NCBI GenBank assembly: GCA_963669155.1
Contig: OZ022584.1
Span: 11,676,572 to 11,740,571, forward strand
Source: Arbacia lixula
Taxonomy: Eukaryota > Echinodermata > Echinoidea > Arbacioida > Arbaciidae
Length of the DNA: 64,000 bases
Reading direction: 5' to 3'
Position numbers and translations under genes: made by a program. Under the pieces are notes generated by a model that made no database searches, was not told the DNA's origin, and saw only the letters and a program-made list of their open reading frames with translations. This document shows, in pieces, positions 40,136 through 52,310 of this stretch; the stretch's first letter is position 1; each line of letters opens with the position of its first letter.

Positions 40136-43100
40136 TCACTCCGCCACTTCTCCCCATCTGCTATCCGTTTCGTTACGCCAGCCTTTCACATTTGCTTAAT
40201 CCTTTTTCTTTTCCTGTCTGTGGCGACCCTTTTCTTTCCATTCTGGATTGCTATGATCGTCATTATCGCTTCATCTCCTCTCCCACTGCTGATCTGAGTG
40301 TGCCCCCCTTCACATTAACCTTTGACCTTTACCTATTCCCTTTGTCTCAAATCTGTAGCACTTTCTTTACATTCCTCTTTATTGATCTAAATGTATGTCT
40401 TCCCTTCTCGTTTGCGTCCTCAATGGTTGGAAGTAGCTACACCCTGCTGATGAATCCAACGTTACGAATATGTTTACTTCAACAAGATCACTGTAACAAA
40501 AAACAAATACAAATTACATTTTGTCCATCTTTCAAAACCATGTATTCGTGCATTCTTGGCATTGCCTTCTGTGAACTATTCAAATCACCTCATTCTTATC
40601 GTAATCACCATGGTTACTAGGGAGGAAATCCTCTTTTCTCTCGACGTCTTCTCAGATCCGTGCTTTACGCGATCACACGAACATGACTTGGAAACATTCT
40701 CAAGATGAGATTATAGCTGGGCTCGAAGGGAGTCACGCAATTAATGAAACATGAGTTAGAGAGGTAAGGTTATCTAGGGAGATATTGGTAAGGCTATTCC
40801 AGCGACCGGTAACCCCGAAGTAGTCTTTTCATTCCAAATCAGTTGACAAGAATGGGGATTTCGCCAACGATCGTAAACAAAATGAAACCACCGATGCTAT
40901 GGTCAACACTCTGCATGCTCTGTGACACACCTCACATGTCGTCACTGTCTTCGTTGTATTTCGGACCCATGATTTTCCCCCAATTTGACCTCGCGATTCT
41001 TGTCTTTATCCTGACTCTTCAATCTACGTTCTAGACATTGGTCGAAAGAAACAACATCACATTTTGAAGAACATCGCAAGAGCTTCAGTTGAAAAAACAG
41101 TGCTGAAAAAGTAAACCAAAAATCGTCCTGGGATGGAACAACAAGCCAGCTTCCCCATTTCCCAGGTATTCCATGCGTACCCACGTAAGCACCAGTAAAT
41201 AGAACAACAACATCAGGAAATGTTTGATGTTGTGAATGTTGACTGGTGTATCGCTTATGGATGTCATTCAACCCCTAACATTGTGGTACCTATTTAGTTA
41301 CCACATTGACTATGTTTGTAAATTCGTGCGATGATATATGAATGCATCATATTACGTCTACCTATATCATGACCAATTACTTTCTAACGGGCATGTCGGG
41401 GGGAAGTGGGGTTTCTCTATTGAAGAAGTTTCTTAACATTTTGTTAGTCTAGACGGACATGAGATGGGCGACGATTTGTGGAGCAGCCAGTACGTCACCA
41501 CCAATTAACCGATTACGACCGTAAAAGACCCGGATTAATGTTCCCCACGGAGAGAATTCCCCTCGGGGCGTTCCGTGACTGTTCTGATATTCTTTGAAAG
41601 AGTCTAGACATGTCTTCCGGCCTTGTTCATGTTGCCGGCCTCTATGCTAGTTTTTGATTTTGCGATTGAGATTAAAGTTACTTGAGCAGCGCATTACATT
41701 AATGTTTCACGATCGCTGCTGGCTGCAGTGGTAACGTTTCACTCCCCTGTATTGCTGTCAGTTTGTTTCGTTAATTTTACACTACACAAGGAATACACCA
41801 CAGACGCTGAGCGGCAGCTTCAAACCTCTTCCGTGTGCGTATCCATTCCCGATGGTGTCATTTTATATTCCAAGGGGTAACACATGGTCGTTCTTTATGT
41901 AAAACAATCACCCTCTTTGGCGGATTTGAATTACCCTCCCCGCAAGTTGTCACCTCTTTTTTACACCCAATTGAATACAAGTCAGCAAAAAAAATTTCAG
42001 CACTTTAATTACACTTCAAAGAAAACACCACTTCGGGGAAGGATGCTAGCTTTGTTCTGATCACATCACTCGTAATCTCCCTGTTCGATGCCACACACTC
42101 ACCGATGTAAAATACGGGCGGAACAGGCCATTTTTAGCTTGTTATGTTTCTCTGATGATAGAGAAAGAAAAGATGTTTAACGGAGGGGTGGGGTGGTCAC
42201 GACTAAGTTACACTGTCGTGAAAAAATGTCAAGCATACGTATTAATAAAGAATATATACAATCACATTCAAAAAGCAGCTGTCATTTAAACGTACCTATA
42301 AATTTTATTATCTTTACGGCAATTTCAGAGTTATGGCAGTGGTGAGAGGGTGACGCCAATTTTGTTGAATGGTGGGTGTTGTATTACTCGAACAGTCTGG
42401 GCACAAACTTTGTAGATATGAAGATCTTTTTTCGCCACAGACGCCATCCTCGTCACAACACATACACCCGCAGGTGTTTTCACATTAATCATTGATCGCA
42501 TCAACCGATGAATCCTAGTCGATCTCCATCGGCCCCCGTCTCCGCCCTCCGGGAAAGTCGACTCACATGACGTGCCCTGTAACACAAAGATATCAATTCA
42601 ATCTCCATCTCGACCTTGAGCGGGAAGATGCAAGGAGTTAAAGTCAGGGAGCACACGCGATCATTGACACCGACTGATATGCTTCGTGTCTGCACCCTGT
42701 CTGGCCCGCAGGAAAGCCGGAAGTAGAACGGGTCAAGAGGCGTGTGCGACTTTGCTTTAGTGATTCATGGCTGATTCACATTTTAGCCAAGGGAATAGAA
42801 GTCTGCGAGGGTGCAAAAGAGAGTAGTGGAAATAGAGATAGAGAGTGTCGAAGACGGGATATTTTATTGAAAATTACGCTAGAGAGGGTGGCAGAAATAT
42901 GATTGACAGACAGATAACGCCGAAGAGATGGTGAGAGAGCGATTGTGAGATCGTTCGAGAGAGACCTTTCGAGAGAGAGAGAAGTCATAGAGATAAAAAA
43001 AAAAGATAAAGAGGCGGAGAAAGTGAAATGGAAATGTAAGGAAATTGATAGAAAGCGAAGCAAGAGGGGAGAAAAGAAAGAAAGAGCGAGAACCGTCGAG

Positions 43101-43557
43101 AGGAAACGAAAATCGGAGGCTGAAAAACAGAATAAGATGCCTGGTATAAAATGGAGTATATATTTTATTAAGCTTAGCTTTCCTGGGAAAGAGGACCGAC
43201 TGTCTCGAAAGCGTCACCCGCTGTTGCACTGGTAGAAGGCATCTTTAAGAGCAGACGTAAGATCAGACACCAACCGGAACATTTCGAACTTGAAGCGCCC
43301 GACGTGATATATGAGAAACTGCAGCCAGCGATGATGGCTGTCGTAAGGCCTCTATCTTAAGTGCCTCCGCATTCGGAGCGGTTGTCATGGTTGTGCTGAG
43401 CATCTTTGGTATAAAAAGGAGCAAATGGGACATCTTATCATGACGGGAGAGCGGCAACGGTAAATATGCAGTTGTGGAATCACCGTAGTTACAGTATATA
43501 TCTACCCTATCTCTTACCAATGTATTCACGTCTACGTACCCATTCATCTTTAAAAGT

Positions 43558-43574
43558 AAAAAAAAAAAAAAAAA
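43558..43574. repeat. (A)17 homopolymer
   Basis: A run at the edge of a TAAAAGTAAA sequence. No retroelement body is recognised. Confidence 0.95.
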
Positions 43575-45120
43575 CATTAACTATAATTTGAAATGGGCTA
43601 GACAAGTAATGGTGGTATGCGACTGATTTGTTACTGATCTCTTCCAGATACGTTACGCACAATGGTAGTTTCGAATAAAATATCCCGTTTCAATGTCACT
43701 GTTTTTTCCATATAGAACTTCTTTGAAATGCATTTACATCACAATTTTCTGGCTCGAATCCTTGAAACGATCATGTATTTTACATGTGCGTCTCGAGTTG
43801 CACACCAGGGTGTTAAATCTGTTTGTTGGCTAAGAGACCTGTATTCATTGACCAGATAGGAGTGGAAATTGTGATCAACTTTGACGCCGCTTTGGGGCCG
43901 GGCAAGCGATGAGTTAGCATACCTTAAAGACAGGGTCACCGTTTTGCAGGTCTTACAAATAAAGTTGTGTAAATACCACGGGAAATGAAAGGAAATACTG
44001 TTTAAGAGCTTCCCTTACACTAATAGAACTGTAAACTGACTTTTCAGATGCTCAGTTGACTTACACTAATCGCTAGATTTCTCTTTGTTGTTGTACAACT
44101 CCCCGGTAAAGGATCAAGTGTTACAAGAAATTACAAAGAAACATTATCAAACGATGGCAGCGTGTGGTTGAATATAATACAATTTCATTTCATTTTACCC
44201 ACCCAACGACTCCCCCTTTCTGCCTTCTGCATTCCCGAAATCACGCCAACTTTGATAGCCGTAATGCATAAAACTCCTTTTTCAGCAGGTCACCTACACT
44301 AGCTCTGTGATTGCACCATCCTAGCACGAAGCATTTTGTCTTCATATTCCCATGGTTTCCTTGTTTATGGCTGTCTTTCTCTAAAAATGTGCCATTAAAA
44401 ACAACCCTCCTCTAATTTTCCCTCGGTGTGCGATGATTCAATCAAGGACACAAGGAAGGAAGCTAACCGGGTATACCCCTAAACACGTTCATTACTTCAG
44501 TGAAATCATCTTGGGTTAGGCTACCTCCCCATGTGATTTCTGTTCTCTTGCAAATGTTGCAGCACTGCTCTAACGCCACTTACGGAGCAAGTTAGACTGA
44601 AGTTAAATTTATGTGATTGATTCATTCCAATACTTGTCGGTGTCACGATTATTTGGACAGCCACGGTCACAGCTCGTGGATCTGGGCTCCAGTGTATCTT
44701 TAAACGCTAGCAAAAGCCGAACCACTCTTCCATGACTAATTCTAAGTGTGAAGTAATTATAAACAAAGTCTCAACAGTGTGATATGAGCGTCTCGAAGTC
44801 CCGGATGTTCACGGACTAGTTTGATTGATTGCCACGACCCAATGCCGCTCCTGGCGGATTATCAGCCGTATCGGCGCTTTTGATGGGGAAGGCCGGAGAG
44901 ACCTTGTGCAATCATGGTGTCACACTTTTCTCTAAGGGTTACACACTTGGTATTCATCTACATGTATTACTTTTGGTGTATCGCTCTTTGACAATCACGT
45001 TCTATCATGGATGTTATTATACGTGACTGCTGTACCTCTACGTGTGCAGATGGAATTGCGCATGTCGCTTGCCCGCATATATCTGCGTGTCCACGTGGTT
45101 CACTTCATAGGGATATCCCG

Positions 45121-45720
45121 TTTACTTGTTTTAGGCGACAGCCCTCGTATTAGATTGCCTTGACGGTATGATTGCTAAGATTGTTAATCACTCTTCCTGA
45201 GACTATAAAGGTAAGTTTAGTATAAGTCATCATCGCATCATAAATGAAATGGTTGTTTAGAGTCACGATGTCCGCATTGACCTCACCATGCTCACTGTGT
45301 CTGCGAAAAATGAAGGAAAACTTCTCTAAGTGATCTTGAAAGGAAAAATCTAGCCGCAAAGCTTGGCAAGAATTCAACCGCTATATTGTACCATAATAAC
45401 GCTTTATCATTTTTTTTTATTGTAAACCGAGAGTCCAGGGTATGATGAATTGGACTGCAGAAGATAATGTATAAATTCAAATGATAAACGTAAACTCAGA
45501 AGGGTTTTCAACAAAACTCAATTATGATGTAAGAAAAACCCTGTTAATCACTCTTTCAATATGGCCTTTTCAATTAGTAATACTCTAGGTACCCTTTCAC
45601 TTGTTTTAGTCGGCAACCCTCGTATTAGATGGCCTTGTCGGTATGCTAAGATTGTTGATCACTCTTTCAATATGGCTTTTTCAATTAGTACTAATCTAGG
45701 TACCCTTTCTATTCAGAACC
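45121..45720. repeat. Interrupted direct repeats, unit about 111 bases
   Basis: A unit containing ACTTGTTTTAG-CG-CA then CCCTCGTATTAGAT, GCCTTG-CGGTATG and GCTAAGATTGTT-ATCACT is seen at 45123-45196 and again at 45598-45665. The flanking piece ATCACTCTTTCAATATGG through TCTAGGTACCCTTTC occurs at 45547 and 45658. The first unit is cut off by about 345 unrelated bases (45197-45542), which end with a second GTTAATCACTCTT. This suggests insertion into, or rearrangement of, a tandem array. Confidence 0.75.
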
Positions 45721-48131
45721 TATCTATGACCATATGGAGAAATGATTAGATTCATTATACATGCGTATTTGAAAACTTAAGAATCAATTTAGATTCCTAG
45801 AATATTGACGGTGGAGGACAGGCAGATGCGCAATCAATTATGCAAACATTTGCCCAATAATGTTCAATACTAGCAAATGTGTTCGCCTCGGCACGTTCTT
45901 TGGATATGACGTATGCGTTATTCGTCAGTAAGTGGTTTGATTCAAGATAATCATGTGTTTTTTTAGGATCTCGTCCAGTGAAGTAAGTATACTACCTGAC
46001 CATGATAGAACATTTAGATACAATAGATACGATGTATACTTTAATAAAAATATTTAAAGAAAACTATATTTGTACATAAAGAGCTCAATTAATAAGCATA
46101 AGATCATAACATTTACGATCTATTGACATGATTGAGGAAAAGTGTGAAGTCGTCCAATTAAAGTGCTTAATACGTTAACAGCCCAATTGAAACTACATGG
46201 ACTGTAGTTACAGAAAAGACCAGCCTCCCATAATGTATGACTAAAAAAACATGTCCTTAATCACATGCATCTCACGCCACGTGCTTATCCATGCAATTCG
46301 TTAATCGGGTATTTCTTTCACAGTGAAGTCACTTTGAGACTTAAATGATTTGGCGTTTTGATTACGTGTTGATCGATACAACGTATAATTTGTATGAAAG
46401 ATGTACCCATTCATCGTGGAATCAAATATCAAGTACCATGCTCTGCCTGGACGATAGGTCAAGAGTGAAATCCTGTGACTTTTTACTCACTGTTTTTCAT
46501 TACCAATAGGCTTTGAACGGGAGATTTTTCGAGAAGGTTATAGATGGATGGGAGTAAGGAGGTTGTTAATGTTATCATGCCTCAGGCCTAGGGTCATGCA
46601 CTGATGGGTTTGCAAACAAAAAGAGGGAGATGCACGCACGCACGTTTGTGATTGCAAGTCGGGTGTGGCATATTAAATATTGACATAACAGTTCCAATAG
46701 CAATGGGGACTGGAAGAAAATCAAGCGTGTGATGGTCCCTTGAATAATCCATATTTTACCGGTGTAATTTGTTCCTCATCATATGAAAATATTAAACAAT
46801 TAAATATACTTTGCTTCCAAGATTCCATTGCAATATTGATGAAACCATCATATTTTGTTTTATAATGAAAAAATGTTTTAATCAATCCACGAATATTTTA
46901 CTCCCATTAAATCTAAGAAAGACAAGTTTTTCTACATTTGCAATCGTATTTTCGAAGGATTTAATCTTCTTACGTAACAAACTGGGCCGCTCTTATTATC
47001 TTGTATTTATCTGTTAAGACTCATCCCTCATAATATATCAATCTACCTGTACAAATGTATTTTTTGTAAAGGAAATCAAATATAAACACAAAAAATAAAC
47101 ACTCTTCAGTCATTTCTGGACGTAAACTGATGAAACATAACTTGCTCTTATCGCATCGCTTGTAGTGTCAGCGACCTTGTTATAGACAAGCAGATAGGAG
47201 CAATGACCGCTAACATAGGCTCTTATCTGATTCTGACTGACATACGAGTGATGTATGTTAGTTACTGAACCGTTGCTCAGATGCATTTGCAAAGCATCTC
47301 TCTAAATTCTAAGATCAAATCAGATATTTTGTCAGCCTACTTTAAGCTTTTTTAGCGTTCCTGTTTGACAAAATTATTTCCACAAAAAGAAATTGATATC
47401 TTATTCTTATCACGTTATGATCATTTGACTTGTAATCAATGTAATCGAATTTGTGTTATTATTTATATGTGGTATTAGCATCCGCAATTGTCGATTGGGC
47501 ATATCAAGATTTGAAGGATGATATATTTGTCAGATGTTGCATGCTTATTTTTTTTCATCTATTGATTATTATTTTTGCGTGATAAAATATTACATGAATT
47601 CATCTCTTAGTTCCTTTCTCTGTATTTACTTATATAAGAAAAACAACCACAATTGCAGTGACAGCTGTAACTTTTTGAAAAAAAAAATATATCTTGATAC
47701 CTTGCTATTATCTATGTTGGAACTAATGGTTTCTTGTCATACTTGTTTTTATTAAGTAAATGGCTTTATAGATTGGGGAGGTGTATCAGTAAATCTATGC
47801 CAAACTGTCCTGTTGTTGTTTTTTAGGAGAGCGTGTCAGACACGGTAATCGATGTAAAGGTTCATCAAATACGGGTATGCTGTGTCTGCTTCATGTTATA
47901 CTCAGTAGTAACCTTGTTTATATAATTGTATATAATTGTCATTAGCTCCAAGGTAACTTATACTATTAATTATCTGTTAGCTGTTTCGATCTTTTTTAGC
48001 AATTATAAGTACTGGAGTTTCGATACAGACAGGATGAATCTATTTTGCATTGAGCGCTAAGATACAAACAATTGGCAGGAGAAAACAGCACGAAAGAAAC
48101 ATTAATACCAGAAAATAAAAGCGAGGACAGC

Positions 48132-48132
48132 A

Positions 48133-48164
<32 letters not shown>

Positions 48165-48186
48165 ACAGAGAAAGAAAAAAAGAGAG
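48132..48186. repeat. (GA)n microsatellite
   Basis: GA units followed by an A-rich purine tail. Confidence 0.96.
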
Positions 48187-48688
48187 TAGTTCCCGTTTGA
48201 ATCAAGTACAATTGTCACGGCCACATTTTTGACAAATCCATGATTTGAGATATAAGATAATAAACATTGAAATATGGAAACGCTTAATGTATCCAGATAG
48301 AAACCCAAACTATCGTCAGCAAAATGATGAAAAGAGCTTTTTAATGATACAAAATATAATATCCTTCTAATAGTGGATTGTTTAACGTAATTAACATGAA
48401 ATATATTAGAGAGTGATATAAAATTCAAGTATGAACTTTTCGTAGGAAGAAAATGTGCAAGATCCGTCATTCATGAGATCGATATTTGATTCAAACATCT
48501 GCTTCCTGCAAGCAAGAGCTATTGGGAAGACATAGATAGAGAAATGCGGAAGGGAGTGGGGGCAAAGAGACAATCATACATATGCAAATACTGCGGAGAC
48601 AAAGAGAGACATAGATAGTGAGGACAAGGGATGGGAAGAGACATCTAGATAGGAAGAGAGAGTGACATACAGACTGGATTGAACGATA

Positions 48689-48771
48689 GAGAGGAAGAGA
48701 GAGAGAGAGAGGGGGAGAGAGAGAGGGAGAGATAGAGAGAGAGAGAGAGAGATAGTGAGAAAACGAGAGAA

Positions 48772-48834
<63 letters not shown>

Positions 48835-48953
48835 AAGGGAGAGACAGAGAGAGAGGGGGATAGAGAAAGAGAAAACGAGAAACAGAGAGAGAAAGAGAGA
48901 GAGAGAGAAAGAGAGAAAGAAAGAGAAAGAGAGAGACAGAGAGACAGAGAGAA
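48689..48953. repeat. Long (GA)n tract
   Basis: About 265 bases of GA with GGGA, GTGA, GAAA and GACA interruptions. Frames on both strands are artefacts. Confidence 0.98.
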
Positions 48954-51900
48954 CGAAGAGTGATTATCGTGCAATTGATTTACAACATAAATATTACCAG
49001 TATTGTTTGTACAGATGCGTGCAGTTTGTGTCATTACCGTGTACCATAACTTACATAGAAGCACGATAAGCAAACCTGTTAATGCACATGTCTGAGTCGA
49101 TTTTTTTTAACAGTACATATATTTACATTATGACTTCGTGTATGACGAAACACGTACATACATAGTGTATAGTTTTGTGTATGTGTGTGTTTGGATAACT
49201 GCATAGTTTTTCATGCAAAATGGGATATACAGACGATAAACTATAACACACGGCTAACAATCTACCAAAATAAACTTGCAATCACTTTTAATATATTTGT
49301 ATGCCACTGGGGAATTCTTGGAGATTTGCTTCTCAGGTTTTTTTTAATATCCAACTGTATTAAAGTGTTGTCTGGCTGCAACACAAACACATCAAAGTAA
49401 TGGCGTATTTAAGATTTGGCGTGGCCTTGGTGACTATGATGTGTCTATAGGGAGTATGGTATGGCTACTTCGTCACTAGCTAACGATCGATTGCACCAAG
49501 TTCAACAACCAGTCATATAATCTTATTAATCAAGCAAAGGGAAGTTTCAATTTCCATTCCAGTAAAGACAATGGAAATTAAAGGTGAGAAATATTGTGCC
49601 TGTAGAGCTCGTTCACTGCGCTTTCAAAGCGATCACATTATACTAGATATCATTATTTGTGGGTGGGCGTCAGGTCATTGCGTCACTAATCTGCTGAAAT
49701 CTATGACGCTTGATGGCAGTGGATACACCCATAGGAGGCTACCTCAGGAGTGGATCTGGCGGCATGCGTTATGTATATTGACGCAGCGTCTTGACGCATC
49801 ATCTTCTACCTTTAACCTATGTTGTGTGGCTGGGTCGGGGAGTCTACACGCAATTGGACATCAAACACAAGCTCTACCGTTAACATGAGTACTCGAGTAC
49901 AAGAGGAAGTCGATGACCCGTAGTCCCCACAAATCCCCGACCATCGAATGCACCATCCGATAGAAAATCAATACTAAGATGTTGTTTGACTACGTACCTT
50001 ATTCCCTGTACACTCATTGTACTTGTTTACACAATTCTGAATTTACCTATACGCTGTACAGGAGGAAATCAATACATCATATCATGATTGCACAACGTAA
50101 TGCTGTCAATCAATGTTCAATTGCATATATTGCACCTGTGATTTGTATGAGCAGTCTGTAATCATTTCCTGGCAAGTTGTTCTCTGCACATTGTCATCAA
50201 GACATCGTTCAATGAATTGTAATACCATTGATTAATGTACCATTGCGTGACTATTTTAAGATAAACCTTTTCAAACCTTGAACGACGTGCTGCCAATGAA
50301 TTAAACAATGACCATTGATCATAACAAAAATAGAATGTTCAAAGATGTAAAGTGAATCTTTGAACTTACTCATGTGTGTATTACCTTCCTAGATAGATTC
50401 AACGTAACGTGAAAGGTCGCCATGGCAGCCATTGAAATGTTTAAACAACCTCATGTTGAATATGTGTGCATTTGAAGGACTTGTCTTAACAATTTTGGCT
50501 ATTTTCTTGATGTTTTTGGTGGAGGACGGCGTAATGTCGTGAGTGCTTCTAGTAAAAACGACGTTCTACCATCACCACCCCATCCATAATCTGTACCCCT
50601 CCAGATAGCAAGATAAAAGATAGAGTAGCAAAAACAGAATTCAATCAGCTCTCTCTCTCTCTCTTTCTCTCTGTGGGGAGGAGACATCCTTTAGTAGTTT
50701 TACGGACATTTACCAAACGACTGTCTTACACGGCAAAGATAACGCAGTGAGATAAACGACGTTTTGGAGCGCCATGCAGGAGCTATATTTTTGTCTGCTT
50801 ACGTTCGATGACGACTTCACTGGAATGTGTGAGCGGGGATTGAAGTTCATACAACTAGCCATTAATGTCAGTAGTTGTTGACAACGTGACCATAGTATGT
50901 GTCAATCTGAATGTTTTCATGAAAATAAACCGCCATTATTTGCAACATGTTATGGTTTCTATATAAATGTACCACAATACTGCTATACAATAATTCAAAC
51001 GTTAATCTGAAGTGTATAGTGTCATGACTGTTGTGTCTAACATGTGTAAACAGTATTTCACGTCAATCGGTTAGTTACTTGTTTTCTTCAGGTCTGAGCC
51101 TGGCAGCATTGGAAATACCAGTCAAGCTGACTTCATAGTGGTAATTCAGCACGTTTAATCTGAGCACTTGTCTAATTAGGAATTGAGGAGATTGATTGAT
51201 GGATTTCTTGCGCTTCGCTTTCTATCGTATTTCTTGGTAAAAGGCAGGCAAATTTTAACAAGTACTTTGTGCATTTCTGTTCCACAAAGGCGTCACCACT
51301 CTGATCGATTTCTTTGCGTGCAAATGCCTCTTTTCACATACGTGAAACTGGTTAACGTCGTAAATGTGGTTTTGTTTGAAATATAGCACTGAAACTAAGA
51401 CGTTTAATCGACGGCATCTGTGTTTTTCCTGCCTCTTCTTGCAAATCACTTCTCTCTTTCCCGACATCCTCCGATCTGTAGCCGATGGTAATCACTGCGC
51501 GAGAGTGGAAGGAAAGGAAGAAGCTGAAGTGAAAGAGAGAAAAACTCAGAGGAGATATTGAGTAGCCCGTGAAATTAGAGACAAGCAAATGTGACGGGGA
51601 CACATTTTCGCGCCCAAAGTGAATCGCGCTAACCCCTCTACCAAACCCTCTCTCTTCCCTCCCCTCCGCCGTGCCCATCGCCTGCATGCCCGGGAACGGG
51701 TCGATGCAATCGATCAAAGCTGCATCGCATAGGCGGGAAGAGGAAAGAGAAGAAAACTCCCCGCAGTCTTAAAGTGGCGGTTGCACATGGCGGGGTGTAA
51801 CTACGCTTAATCATTTAAAGGGGCTTGGCGAACACCTGTTTTTTTTTATTACCAACATTACGTTAGGGATTCCAATACTATATGGAAATTGTAGGTAACT

Positions 51901-52002
51901 CGAAGGGTCAAAGAAACAAAATTCCATCAAATAGCACAGAGGAAACATGTGAATAAACTATCTGTCAACTCCGAATGACAAGTACCATGAAAGATGATAT
52001 CC

Positions 52003-52045
52003 ATACACACATATATATATGTATATACACACACACATTTATATA

Positions 52046-52121
<76 letters not shown>

Positions 52122-52123
52122 CG
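52003..52123. repeat. (CA)/(AT)n/(TG)n compound microsatellite
   Basis: AT, CACA and AT runs followed by about 17 TG units. Confidence 0.97.
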
Positions 52124-52232
52124 TACCTTTATTGGCTTGTAAAAGACATGTATAGCAAATATTGAACGGTACAATAGGGGAACATTTGAATAACTATCTG
52201 CCAATCCCAAATGACAGGTACCATGAGAGATG

Positions 52233-52234
52233 AT

Positions 52235-52299
<65 letters not shown>
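52233..52299. repeat. (AT)n microsatellite
   Basis: About 33 AT units with one AAAT interruption; self-complementary. Confidence 0.98.
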
Positions 52300-52303
<4 letters not shown>

Positions 52304-52310
52304 TGCACGT

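Larger units (their letters stand above)
37045..45120. other. Non-coding stretch, no gene seen
   Basis: Frames of 142 residues (40192-40620 plus) and 156 residues (37093-37563 plus) lack family motifs and have no supporting splice or codon signals. A purine-rich A/G stretch spans 42800-43120. A GC-richer patch lies at 41460-41640. Confidence 0.55.
45721..51929. other. Non-coding stretch with GA repeats
   Basis: AT-rich sequence with two GA tracts. A moderately GC-rich part at 49570-49890 has a 105-residue frame of no recognisable family. Confidence 0.55.
51930..52310. repeat. Duplicated unit (about 236 bases) with embedded AT and TG microsatellites
   Basis: TATCTG-CAA-TCC-AATGACA followed by GTACCATGA-AGATGATAT appears at about 51959 and 52195. 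Each copy is followed by a long AT tract: 52043-52084, then TG to 52118, and 52233-52299. Sequence after each tract is also similar (ACATGTAT-GCA). A weaker third match (AAATGACTGGTGCCAATGGGA) is near 52384. The repeat unit apparently carries its microsatellite with it, as some invertebrate microsatellite-associated repeats do. Confidence 0.75.

Noticed and set aside
40192-40620. 142-residue plus-strand hydrophobic frame
   Set aside because: Phe/Ser/Leu-rich translation of pyrimidine-rich DNA, with no family resemblance.
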